A stretch of 64,000 nucleotides of DNA from Selaginella moellendorffii (Eukaryota; Streptophyta; Lycopodiopsida; Selaginellales; Selaginellaceae), in NCBI RefSeq assembly GCF_000143415.4, contig NW_003314304.1, positions 497,372-561,371 of the forward strand. The letters run 5' to 3'. The notes under the pieces were generated by a model. That model saw only the letters and a list, made by a program, of their open reading frames with translations, was not told where the DNA came from and did not search any database. A program made the translations under genes and the position numbers. Below, in pieces: positions 1 through 11,231 of this stretch. Every line of letters starts with the position of its first letter. Positions within the stretch are counted from its first letter, which is position 1.

Positions 1-400
1 AGCGTTTGTGTTAATCCTTGTGCTTGGAAACAAGGACGGGATCACAACGAAGCACATACAAGCAGTCTTCCCCATGTTCAGGTAAACAGTGCCATACTTT
101 TATGAAAAGTTTTGTATCTTTTGTTTCTTACAGCACACTTTTCTTGTTCGTGCTACACTTGTACATGTATGGAATGGAGCATTTACGTCTGGAAGCAGGT
201 TCGCATCAACTACACCTTCATTTTCGAGTTTTCACCCAAGCAGGAGCTCAGACACCAAGACGTGCTTCTTCTCAACACGGGCTTGACAACTCTTATCATA
301 ATTGGAATGATCTTTCATCTCGCAACTTACACAGTTACTCACGTTGATAGCGAAATCATCGCGCTCGTTGTCTTCCTGGTGCCAATACTCTCCATTGTAC
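1..400 (+). pseudogene. PHO1-like EXS-domain fragment (copy 1, 3' part)
   Basis: Two exon-like blocks (1-81 and 134-about 400) flank a 52-bp GT-AG intron (82-133). Block 1 encodes a hydrophobic stretch ending KHIQAVFPMFR. Block 2 encodes VRINYTFIFEFSPKQELRHQ and a following membrane segment, typical of the EXS domain of PHO1/XPR1 phosphate exporters. The reading frame changes once near 165-180 between the LHLYMYG segment and the WSIYVWKQ segment, so this copy is broken. After about 395 the homology stops and an unrelated repeat begins. Any upstream exons lie outside the window. Positions 1-150 are nearly identical to 13351-13503, in the second PHO1-like copy. PHO1 proteins load phosphate into the xylem; this fragment cannot encode a full transporter. 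Confidence 0.8.
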
Positions 401-1110
401 ATTCCACCTATGATCGACATTTGTGACAAGACTAGGGTATGTTCACGCATTTATACTCATTCTTTCATGGTGTGGATCAAAAGCGAGAACCAGACACACT
501 CAGGTCGGAACGACAGGGATCAAACTCATCAGTAATAACGGAGAGGTTTGTATTCTGGATTGAATCCGCGTCTCTCAACAAGCTTTTGAAAATGGAAGGA
601 GAAGCTTTCATTCCAAAGATTCAAGCTTTTGTTTCAAGAAGTATCGCAGTTGCTTTCGTCTTGTTCAGCAAAACCAGAGAAGAGAAACACTGCTCCTAAC
701 TTTCACGCGTATGTTCTTTGAGGACCTTTTTAGGTGCAAATAGAAGTACAGAAGCAACTACACGCACAGCTGGAGGTTACGTTTTCTCTTTTTTCTTTCC
801 GGTGTAGACCTCTGGGTTCTGTTCTTTTCTCCAGCTCCAAATCGAAGCACAAGCCAAGAACTGCAAGAACGAGCCAAAGGAGGCTGCTCCAGCAGCACTG
901 CAGTCGACAGAAACCAGCATCTGGTCACACGCCAAGTGCCTTGAAGGAAGAGCAAAGGCAAAATTCTATCACCATTGATGATGGGACGCAGAGATTGTAT
1001 ACTAGTGGTTTCATGTCAATCGCATTGCCTCTAGAAAAGGAAAGCACTCACCATACCTCTGAGAATAACTGTAATCTATTCATTTAATTTTCAGCTAAAA
1101 CTTTCAGAGA
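395..1110. repeat. Degenerate repeat X (copy 1) plus unassigned flank
   Basis: From about 395 to 605 the DNA resembles 10560-10840, sharing runs such as GGTCGGAACGACAGGGA and CGGAGAGGTTTGTATTCTGG, with several deletions in this copy. The repeat begins immediately after the broken PHO1 exon, so the junction is a rearrangement breakpoint. Positions 605-1110 hold short open stretches (for example 734-1087) that I do not recognise. I cannot say whether X is a transposon remnant or a gene fragment. Confidence 0.5.
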
Positions 1111-1120
1111 TCACCGGACC

Positions 1121-3640
1121 TTATCGCTTCTTTTTGCTGCGCTCTTTGGAAGGTTTGGTAGCCTCCTCTTCGAAGTCTCGCGAGCTGCAAATCAAACAAT
1201 GTTGTTGAGAGGATTCCTTCTTGAGACACCACTTTACCTTGTCAGCGTGTCTCTGCCAAGTCAAATCCATCCTTCCTGAGCTCCTGATAGATGCAAAGAG
1301 CATGAAGAACGAGCGAAAGAAAACCTGCGTCGTCATCTTTCCAGTGTGTTGGGTGTGACCGTAAGGTGCCATTTGCCAATACATGATCGTCCGAGAGAAA
1401 AAATCTCTCAGCGTTTCTCCAGGCTGAAAGACAAATCAATCACAAAACGGGAAGATGAACTACTATCATCACTCATCAAAGGTGTTCGTTGAAAATCAGC
1501 CAGGCCCAGCTCAGCCCGTATTTGATCGATCTTTGATCGTTTCATCGTCAGCCTCTTGCCTTCACCCCTCAAGAATAGCAGCTGCTCTTCAACTAGTTGC
1601 GATGACTCTGTTGCATCCTGGAATACAAGAGTAAACATACAAGTTTTGTTACATCTTTTTTTTTTCCTACCTCACAATCGTCCTCTGTTCCATTCTTAAT
1701 CGATCCAGCATCACTGTTGTCATAATCACTTTCGCCTTCCTCCTCACTAGCTTCAATCCACTGGCTTTGTGTTTCCTGCTTGAGACATTAGTACGAGGCT
1801 GGATGATCCCTCGATCATAAAAACACTAACCTCAATAATGCACTTCCACACATCGAGTTGATTCAGGTCCAGTGAGAAAAGATTGTCGAGTGTCACTTTT
1901 TTTCACCGACTTCTGTCATACCTCCATACAGAAACAAAGTATCCTTTCCAACGACCATTCCAGCATTGATTTTTCCACGAGGCAACAACCTTCAAGCAGA
2001 ACGCTCAACGTTCAGACGCATTTTCCACATTTGGATCGACCACTTTCTTCTGCTTTGGATGCACACTTAACCACCACACAATCTCAGATTGCCATACCTT
2101 AATCTTTAGGCTCTTTGGCTTGCGAAGCTCCAAAGGATACCTGCGAGCGATGGTGTTTAGATAATTTAGAGAAACAATCGACGAGATACAAACCATCTAG
2201 AAAGCATATACATCTCGATCATAAAAACGTTGTGCAGCGAATCACCTGCAAAAGACATTAGTTTTTCCAACGCATGCATTCAAACCGTAATCATCAGTAT
2301 CAACTACACCACCAAACAAGATGGCTCGTCTCTTGTGGACAAAAATCCTGCTCTTACCGGATTCTTTCACCTTCACAAAACACAGCAAAAAACTAAAACT
2401 CCAAACGAGAATGTAAAAGAAGCAAACCTTGTCCCACTCCCAATCCGTGGATCTAACGTCCACATATCTGCGAGTACTACAGCTTTGTCGGATTGATCTT
2501 TGTCAGAGGCAGGCTGTTTAAAATAGCCACCGTAAAAGAAAATCTTAAGGAAACGAAAAAATGTTCACAACACGCAAAACTATACTTTTAGTAGACAAAT
2601 ACCTCATCTAAATAAACAGCAAGCTGAAAATCAGTTCTAGCTGAAGGCCAGGCAGCTCCAAACTTGGTTTTATTTCTTGCCACTGTAAAAGGAAATCAGT
2701 TTAGTTGTTTAAAAAACAATGAGCGACAGAAACAAACCTTATAATTGTCTAAGTCCAGCACTTAAAGATTATTAAAGTACCTGTGTCAAAAATTCAATAC
2801 TAAACATCTACACTGCTGAAACAGCCGACCTTACTTCCCTCAACGTGTCATAAAATCGACCAAATAGAATAAGTTTATGTTTGTAGAGAACCTGTGGCAA
2901 GAAAGAAAAAAACATAAAGATTATGTTTAGAAGCGCAATTCATACCAATCTATGTCCGAAACGAGCACCTGGACAGCCTTTTAGTTGGAGCTGCTCCCAC
3001 ACATTTGTGTTTGAATCCAGTCTCCATAAATCCTGCAAAAACTCTCTTGCAAGTCAGCTAGAAACACACCTAATAGTGATGAAACCGAATTCACCACCTA
3101 CACTGCCAAAAGCAAGAGAAGCCCTGGAAAAATACATCATACCAATAATGAAGAGCCAGTTTTTCCACGCAACCGCCTGGAGGAGAGTTTGGACTGGTGA
3201 CAGGCTTCCACTCGTTCTTCTCGATGTTGTATTGGTAGAGATCACCATAAACGTAAGTCTAGCATAGCAAACACGAAGATCAAATCACCGTAGCGAAACT
3301 AATCACAAACCTTGTCACCATTGTTAGTATTCACCTCCATAGACGATCAGCTCAGTGTCCTTGATGGGATTTACAGTCACCTGAAACGCAAGAAAAGAAG
3401 AATTCTAGAGAATGTGAGCTTCCAGAGTGGAGATTTCAATCGAATTCTTACGCACAGAGCAATTGCATTGTGGTGAAGGAGCTGCTACATTCTCATCGAC
3501 ATGAATTTCGCTCTTCTTTGCTTTCTCCTCGTGGAGTTTAGCCTGACAAAAAGGAAAACGATTGAGAGTCTTTGGCCAGAGCTTTGCTTACCAAGATCGC
3601 ACCAATATCATCCTCGTCCCACACCTTCTTCTCGTCGCCA
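1121..3640 (-). pseudogene. Kelch-repeat / DUF4110 protein (KLHDC4-like), decayed
   Basis: Read on the minus strand, short exon-like blocks run in the order of plant KLHDC4 homologues. They are an acidic N-terminus (DEDDIGAIL), kelch blades (DLYQYNIEKNEW, DLWRLDSNTNVWEQL, KHKLILFGRFYDTLREV, KRAILFGGVVDTDD), YPLELRKPKS, an acidic tail (about 1680-1780) and the DUF4110 end (IDQIRAELGLADFQRTP, MYWQMAPYGHTQHTGK, ELRKDGFDLAETR). Lesions are visible. An in-frame TAA lies in a kelch block near 2763. The frame changes after GGEY near 3340. A deletion shifts the frame after SPNSPP near 3170. RFHHY near 3075 sits out of frame with the preceding GGEF. The only nearby ATG (about 3642) is out of frame with the conserved N-terminus. 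I call it a pseudogene; a low-quality assembly of a real gene is the alternative. Confidence 0.78.
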
Positions 3641-3671
3641 TGAGCTCGCCGCCTTGACCGTCTTGCTCGAA

Positions 3672-3680
3672 AAACCCTAA
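3672..3680 (-). promoter_or_regulatory. Telo-box-like motif upstream of the kelch gene
   Basis: AAACCCTAA lies about 35 bp upstream of the kelch gene's first block. Telo-boxes are common near the starts of plant housekeeping and translation-related genes. Here it probably marks the ancestral promoter of the now broken gene. Confidence 0.4.
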
Positions 3681-3708
3681 AACCTAAATTTGTTGTCCAC
3701 TTTCTTAG

Positions 3709-3835
3709 TGCTTTGCTTCCATACTATGGCTTTGCTTCCACACTTCCACAGCTGGCACATGCTTTGCTTCCACAGCTGGCATATACTTTGCTTTTCTTCC
3801 ACAGCTGGCATACTTCTTTGCTTCCACTGCTGGCA
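3709..3835 (+). repeat. Short tandem repeat, CTTTGCTTCCACAGCTGGCA units
   Basis: Five to six imperfect copies of a 20-30 bp unit (CTTTGCTTCCACAGCTGGCA plus spacers) lie in the 190 bp before the ROCO-type start codon at 3898. The array ends about 60 bp upstream of that ATG, so it would be in the 5' UTR or promoter. Each unit ends in a pyrimidine tract followed by CAG, which resembles a splice acceptor. Confidence 0.7.
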
Positions 3836-3897
3836 AGGTTCACTTTTACAAGTTTACTCGTGCTGTCCACTGCCCCTTCGATCCAGGGCAAACTTCC

Positions 3898-6800
3898 ATG
3901 GAGGAGGAGGAGCGACGAGTGTGGATCGACTGTGGCTCTGTCAAGCAGATCAAGGAGGCTCTCGCAGCGAAGCGGGACAACAAGCGGCACTTCAATGCGA
4001 TTCGGTTTTCTTGTGGGGCGATCTGTGACCCATCCGAAGGTGAGTTTGTTGATAAGGTGAGTGCTACCGTCGAGAGTTTTGGAGGCACAGAGGAGGATCT
4101 GATTGGTGTGCTCAACTGGTGCATTTCAAATCCGCCCTGTTTAGACAGGGCTCTGGATGTGGGAGATGCTCCTGGTGATGGCAGTTCGTCTGCTGCTGCT
4201 GCTGCTCACATTGACATTCTCAAGGCCGCTTTGGTACCACAGCTCGACATCAGATTCATCCACTTCGCTGCCAGGGTCGCTTGTACGTTGGGCATTCCCA
4301 GTGATCGAATGCAAAGGGTGGCAGAGGGCATTGCTCCTCCTCAGCAGGGACAGGATATTGGCCAGATTGAGGGGCAGAGGTTTGCAAAGCTACTGATGAT
4401 GACAGAGGAATTCAAGGTCTTGAAAGTGCTAATATTCTATTGGGAAGGCAAAGACACCCTCACACCACCTCAGGAGCTTGAGTTGGCCTTTGCTCAGCTC
4501 GACTGCTTGACAGAGCTCTGGTTGATCAATGTTGGGAACCCAGAGACTCTCCTTAGCCAACTCCTTAGGAAAGCAGGAAACAACTTGAAACGTCTCGAAT
4601 TGCTGGCGAACAGGATGACAGTGGAAGGATTTGGGAAATTGAGTAGGGATCTGGCAAGTCAGGAGTGCAAGGTGGAAGAGTTAGTCATCCTGGATAAGGA
4701 CATTGACAAGGAAGGGTGGGAACAGGCATTTCAGAGTGGCATTTGCAATAAGCTAGTAGAACTGAAGGCATGGTTTCCAGAGGGGGCAGGTGAAGCACTC
4801 TTCAAGGCACTCACGAGTCCAAACTGTTCGCTGCAAAGACTATTCCTATTTTCGGGTACTGATGCTGGAGTGTTGCCATGGGTATGCAAGGCTCTTCAGG
4901 AGGGCACCAGCCTGTCAGTTTTAGATTGCCGATATATGAGACAGAGTGAGGACCTGAGCAATGCAACGGGCCTGGGTGAGGCCCTGAGCAGCGCTAAGTG
5001 TGGCTTGGAGGAACTCACCGTTACACTTTATCCAGGTGATGGTGGTGGATGGTTGGGCAAAGCGCTACAAAATCCCAATGGCAAGCTGATCAAGCTCAAG
5101 CTTGAACTTGATTGTCCCAACGAGGGAGGAGGAATGGTCTGTGGCAGCAGTCTGTGGTCAGCTCTCTCAAGTCCACATTGTAAGCTGCGCCATTTGGAAA
5201 TAACTGGTATCTCGGGAAGAGAGTTACCGTTGGAGATTGCCAAGGGCATAGAGAAGAGCCAACTGGAGCATTTGGGTATATGGAGGTGCAAAATCACGAA
5301 TGGGGAGCTCTTTTGGAAAGCTATCACCAGCTGCAAGTATCTGAAAGCTTTGTCATGTGAGTCGGAACTGCCATGGAGGTGCCTCTTGGGAAGCAGCATT
5401 GAAGACTTAAATATTCAATTTAAGTCAGAAATTGAAAAGCTGGAAGAGCTTTGCCAGTTGCTGGGGGATCCAAAATGCAAGGTGCGCAGATTCAGGGCTC
5501 CTTATCTTAGAAGTGATGCACAGAAAAGACAAATTCTGGCTGCCCTGGAGGAAAACTACCAAAGCCTCGCGGAAGAGCTTGATATAGGCAATGATTCCGA
5601 AGCTTCTGAAGCTTTCAAGCAGAGGTGTTCTGGTCTTTTAGAGCGGAATGCAATCTTCCAGCAGAGTGCATTCAAAGACTTTGACAACCCGTCAACAGCA
5701 AAGCTCTTCTTGTGTGGTGCTAGCGGGGTTGGAAAAACCACAATAAAAAACAACCTCTGCCGCAGAGTGTCTTGGTTTCCATCATGTCTCCAAAGGCATG
5801 CTTCAACAGCAGGCATTGAGCTGCAACCACTTGTCTATGCAACCACCAAACAAAAGCTACTCATTTGCGACCTAGCTGGACAGGAAGAGTTCCATGTTTT
5901 CCACCAGTACTTTCTTAGAGGAAGTGAGAAGGATCTCTTCTTGATCGTATGCAAGGTGGAGGATGGCAATTGTGAGGTTTTCAAGCAGAATTTGGTTTAT
6001 TGGCTGAGGTTCATTGCTTCACATCAGTCAGCCTCACCCAAAAGGAAGCCCAGGGTCTTGATTGCCCTGAATTTTTTCTCTCCAAAACCAGGCTATGACC
6101 CAATGGAGGTGGTTTCTGCAATAATCTCTGACAAAGGCTATGGGCAAGTACTTGAGCTTGGAAATGATACGGCAGACTTTTGTTTTAAGGTGGTGGCCAC
6201 CCGAGTGACAGATTTAAGGGGGATAAAAACCATGTTGGGGAGTTGCTTGGACAAATTGCTGTCAGCCCAGCAACAAATACCACGGGAATGTCTCAATGCA
6301 AAGAGGAAACTGGTACAAGGTGCAAGTCACAAGAGGTCATACCCCTAGACAAAGTTGGTGAAATCCTCTTGCCTAACAGCAGTTCCAAAAGCAGAGAAGC
6401 CAGAAAGAACATTGTTAAATTCGTCTTGCAGTTTCTACATGATTGTGGAGATGCAATTTACTTTGGCTTGGGACATGAAGAGGGTGACATTGTGCCTCAA
6501 TTTGTCATCTTAGATGTCCAATGGTTTATGAGGGATGTGGTGCAACTCTTCATACCTACAGAGAAGACTAGCAAACTCAAAAGTCGAATGGAAACACATG
6601 AAGTTAAATATCAATTGCAAGAACAATGTGGGAACCAAGACAAAATAGTGGAGTACATTCTTGGAGTGCTCCATGAGATGGGAGTGATATTGCCTTGGGA
6701 TGATACATGGGATGGGAATTGGCATAACCTGCCCAAGGACTTGATAGTGCCAACACTATTGCAAGAAGAATATTCACCTCCAGAATATTTATTATTGCCA

Positions 6801-8243
6801 TCAGACACTCAAAAAAACCACAATTATTGGGGTAGGAGGTTTCAATGCAAAGACAAGGAACTAAAATTGTTTCCTGCAAGTATTTTCTCAAAAATCCAAG
6901 TTAAGCTTCACAAATTATGCAAGCAAGGTGTCAGGCTTGGGAATGGATGGGTGGCTTTGAAAGAGAACCTTATCGAGACAATTGTGAGAGTTGGGGGAGA
7001 CACAGACAATTGGAAAGATAGGCAATGGGTTGATGTCATCATATATTTGCCAAAAGAGGTAGAGAATACACCAAGGCCAGATTTGGAAAAGGAAGCTGAA
7101 GGATGGATGGAAAAAGTTAGAGGTTACATTATTGGGTTATACATGAAGGATTGCCCAATTTTGGAAATTGAAGAAAATGTGATGAGACGTGGTTATGTGT
7201 GGAGAAAGATACTAAATAAGGTAAATAAACCAAAATCATGGGATGCAGTTATTTGTCCGCTAAAGCAAATTAAATGTGAAGGAAGAGAAAAAGATCTAAA
7301 CTACTCCCACACCTGGAATGATTCGTGTGAAGTGGATAGTTGGGATCTGATCAATGATTTGAAGGTCTCAGATGAAAATTCTTTGACTAAGTTATTGATG
7401 CCTAATGAGCAGCAACATGAAGTGGTGGAGAAGCTTGTTGAACTTTATGAACTCTTAAAGGATTATGAGGAAGTTGTAGGAGTCACAATTGCCAAGGCAT
7501 CATCAAATATTGATAAAATTCCAAATGTTAAAGAATTGGAGTTTGATGCAGTCTTCAAATATATTGATAAAAGGTTTGATAAAGTGGATAACTATTTTGA
7601 CAAAGTGGATATGAAACTTGATGACATTAAAATAAGCATCGACAAGCTCAAGAATGAACTCAAATCTACAATCTACAAAGTGAATGCAATTTATGCAAGC
7701 TATTTACAGATATTATTGAAATTAGAGGTGGACTACCCAAAGTATCCATATATTGTTGATGGGAACAACATGTGGAAGAATTACAATAAATTATTGGGAA
7801 CATGTGTTAAACTTCATTATATGTGTGAATGGCCTAAGGGAGCTTATGCTTATGAAGTTGGAGCTCATCAAGTAAAGGATTTTATGGGTTTTGACTTAGA
7901 TCTCCCACCAAATTGGCTCAAGAAATTTGCTCCAGTACTAAAACCAATATTGATTCTTTTGTTTATTGGGGCTAAAGTTGGAGGAAAGTTTGCTGGTGTT
8001 GGAGAAATAGTGAATGCAGTGGTGGATGAGACTAAGGGAAGCCTCATAAACTTTCTAGATTCATATCTTCTCAATAGCAAGCTTGTTATAAATCCTAAAG
8101 CCGAAGATTTGCAAGAGATATTCAAGCTAATAAAGACTAAAATTGGGAAAGAAATAGATGAGAAAGCAATCATGGCTAAATACTTTGCTCTTCATCCTAT
8201 ATCCCAAGATGGCAAAATAATATGGGTCTGCAAAGGTATTTAG
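3898..8243 (+). CDS. LRR-Roc-COR (ROCO-type) GTPase with novel C-terminus; frame change near 6340
   Basis: Two long open frames overlap: 3898-6348 (816 codons) and 6243-8243. The first has an unrecognised N-terminus (1-120), leucine-rich repeats (about 160-560) and a Roc GTPase domain with P-loop GASGVGKT at residues 607-614 and a DLAGQEE switch at 658-664. A clear NKxD-type G4 motif is missing. The second frame continues as a COR domain (RKNIVKFVLQFLHDCGD; VPQFVILDVQWFMRDVV). It then has a coiled-coil-like Asp/Lys-rich stretch (about 7550-7660) and a C-terminal helical part with a Gly-rich hydrophobic segment (about 7930-8020). Moving from frame 1 to frame 3 needs one missing base or a very short intron (a 29-nt candidate, 6320-6348, seems too short). 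The second half is clearly more AT-rich than the first. The nearest plant architecture I know is TORNADO1 (LRR-Roc-COR). The gene could be frameshifted by error, newly broken, or expressed as two proteins. Confidence 0.75.
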
Positions 8244-8935
8244 CATTTAATGATATCCATTTTCTTAATTCTATCTAACAAACACTATACAGAGCACTCA
8301 AAGCAAATCATTAACTATATTGGTTTTTGAGGTTGTTTAGTAAAGTGAAGGTAAGTTAAACATGCTCTATACTATGTCAAGTGTTTTTAGTATGATTGGT
8401 CTACATTTTTTAGCACAAGTTGATGAGGTACTTTTACATTCTAAAATATTTTTTCATGTTTATTATAGTGTTTTATGTTTATTTCAGAAAGAAAAGCTAC
8501 TCAAGTGATTTCATATTAACAATATTTTTAATTTCGACATCTTTAGCAAAACAATCCCAGAAATGAAGGTAATTGGCATTGATAAACCTCTTAAAAGGTA
8601 ATGCTATTGTAGAGCATCTTGGAGAGTGAGAGAGGATGTTCCATAGAGGGGTAAATACCTTTTCTCTTGCCTTCCTCTATCATTCAAGACTACTCAAAGT
8701 ACAAAATCATCATAGCTTTTGGGACAGTGGTGCAAGGCATCTATGGCAATTTGGCTTAGTCAACTCCAACATGGCATATGTTGGAGTCTCCAGCCTTCTA
8801 AGGCTTCCAAAGACATCATCATGCACTTCTTCATTATATGAGGCCTTCCTCCACCAGCTCGTGATTGTCTCCAATCTCAATGGTACGCATCACAATGCTG
8901 CGTAATGCGCTCTGGCTGGGGATTATTTCCATGAC
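8244..8935. other. AT-rich 3' flank with one unassigned small ORF
   Basis: This stretch is AT-rich up to about 8600 and has no recognisable gene. An 89-codon ORF (8636-8905, +) has no motif I recognise and no good coding signal, so I do not call it a gene. Confidence 0.5.
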
Positions 8936-10560
8936 TCGCTTCTGGTGTTCTCGACTGGAAGATCGCCGACAAGGCCTTGCTTGGTGAGGCCGCTACTCAC
9001 ACTAGAGGCCACGATCTTGTCTGTGGGGACAGAAATTATGTATGGCGCTGCCATAGATTCTGGATGGGAGCAAGAACTAAACAAGGGGTGCGTTGGTAGA
9101 GACTTCCAAGTTTCCAGCATTCCAGGTAGAAAAATTCCATATCCTCTCTTTGATTGCGTTTACAATGTTTTTCTCTATCTCGTCCTGGCTTTTTCTTAGT
9201 TTTTTTCCTGTAGGAACAAACAGAACAACGACCTCACAAAGTCAGCTTCAAGCTGAAGAAGGCAGAGGCTCCTCAGGTTGTGGAGACACTGTTGAAGAGA
9301 TTGATCAAGTGTGGGGCAAGTTTTTAGAGGATCGTTCAAAGCTTTTGTGATTTTAATCCTTTTTCTTTTTTGTTCTTCCAGTTGGATGTAAAAATCATCA
9401 GGACAGGATATGGATGTTCTCCCTTGAGCAGCTGACAAGGGACAGCTCATGAGGGAAGGCAGAGCTCCTCAGAAAGTTCTTGTGATGCTGAGCTCTTTGC
9501 CGTCAAAGACGTTTTTGGAGTTATCGTAAGTTCTTGAAGTCGATTGATCACTCCTTAACTCACTGACTATCTCAGGTCGGGAGTTTGAAGAGCTTACGCA
9601 GTGGTACCTTGACAAAGCCAAAGACAATCCCAAGATCTTTCGTGGCACTGAAAGATGCACTTCGGGAATGTTACAAGCTATCCGAGAGTTCAAGTTCGAT
9701 CCTCGTGTTTCGCACAGAGATGCCGACTTACTGGAGCCGTGCTACTGCGTGAGATGGTTATGAGGTGAGGTTGAAAGCTCCCACGAGACTTGAAAAGGCC
9801 AATGGTAAGTTCCTCGTGTTTAGTAGTTTTGGATGCGTCAGCAACGAAATGGCTGGCAGGCCCCTGACCCAACGCTGGTCACTCCGTGCGGACTAGAAGA
9901 CTAGAAGACTTAGAAGCGTTGACATTCTACGTCCCCTCCACGGTATTCATAGAGACCTTCTGTATGTGGGTTGATAAACTTCGTGCGACAAAGGTTGGGG
10001 ACGTTACTTGGGTTGTCAAGTTTGATAAGTGGCAGCGAACTGGTACGTTAAGTTCTTTCTGAGTCATATGCATTATTCTTTTGCATTCCAGACGAAGAGC
10101 TGAATTATCGCTTGACAACCGCCGTGTTTCAATGTAAGGTGGCATTCTTATCGCTTTGTTTTGGTGGAGTCATTCAGCTTTGCTTCTCTTACAGGATGAC
10201 ATGCCTTATGCGAGTGTATTACGAATCCACGAAACGTGGCTTGATGGTTATGCAGGAAGACCTTTGGTCCTAATGTAGGAGGCACAGCCAACCATAGGCG
10301 AAAAATAAGCAGGGACGAGTCTTCGTCCAGGTGACCATGTAAAAGTTATCAGCTCTGGAATCTAATTTTGTGGATGCTGCTGTGTGTGCAGTGGCATACA
10401 AATATATTCCAGGTTTACTGAGTTTGATATATGGTGAAGAAAAACGAGACAGAGGCCAGTGTGGAGCCCCTACTGCGACGATCCATGGTCGAGGTCGACT
10501 TACAACGCGTTGAAAAGGAGCCAGGTCTACACTTAATGGAATGGAATGTGGATCCAAACG
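8936..10560. other. Unassigned region with exon-like open segments
   Basis: Composition returns to about 45-50% GC, and several short open plus-strand segments are bounded by plausible GT/AG sites. Examples are around 8990-9120, 9225-9320 (KLKKAEAPQVVETLLKRLIK) and 9570-9720 (EELTQWYLDKAKDNPKIF). They do not join in one frame and match no family I recognise. This could be the decayed remains of a multi-exon gene lying between the ROCO-type gene and the PHO1 fragment. Confidence 0.3.
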
Positions 10561-11037
10561 CAAACGCGTGTATATTCCATCTATGATCGACAAGTCTTTA
10601 ATAATCCACTCCAAACGGTAGCGTCACTTGCAACAAGACGAGGGTATGTTTACACATTTATACTCATCCATTCATGGTGGTTGCTGTAGAACAGGGTGAC
10701 ATCAGGATCAAAAGCGAGAATCAGGCACACTCGGGTCGGAACGACAGGGACCAAACTCATCAGTAGCAACGGAGAGGTTTGTATTCTGGATTTAAATCGC
10801 GTCTCTCAGCAATCTTTCGATGAACAGCAAATGGAAGGAGAAAAGGCCCGGCGGGTTGGGCTCCACGTCGTCAACAAAACGATGCGGATCAATGTTAAAA
10901 ACTCACAGACTGGTACGTGCAATGCTTTACAGCCAGAAGTTTTGGCTTTCTTAGCGAAGAATCGTGCAGACAAGGAAAAGGAAAAGTATAATCGGGCCAC
11001 TAACAAGGTGGAGCATTGCGAATGGAAGATAAGCTAA
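10560..11037 (+). repeat. Repeat X (copy 2), containing a 113-codon ORF
   Basis: The DNA at 10560-10840 resembles about 395-605. This copy is longer and contains an open frame (10696-11037) with no domain I recognise; its C-terminal third is Lys/Glu-rich (NRADKEKEKYNRATNK). It ends about 190 bp before a TATA box and 1.1 kb before the second PHO1-like copy. The relative order differs from copy 1, where X follows PHO1 sequence. Confidence 0.5.
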
Positions 11038-11224
11038 AATGCATTTATTTTCGTTCTCTTTCTTTCTCCGTGGTATGGGGGACTTCTCTCAGCATATCCC
11101 GAGCTGCATGTCCAGTGATTCAAAGCAAAGTTCTCACCCTTATACCCCTCTTTGATGATAGTCGGGCAATTATCACACCACTATTCTTCCATGTCTTGAG
11201 TGTCTCTAATCGGCCAACCAGAGT

Positions 11225-11231
11225 ATAAAAT
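11225..11231 (+). promoter_or_regulatory. TATA box of PHO1-like copy 2
   Basis: TATAAAA sits in a plausible promoter context, followed by a pyrimidine-rich C/T leader. It is about 890 bp upstream of the ATG at 12118, so a 5' UTR with one or more introns would be needed. Confidence 0.45.
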
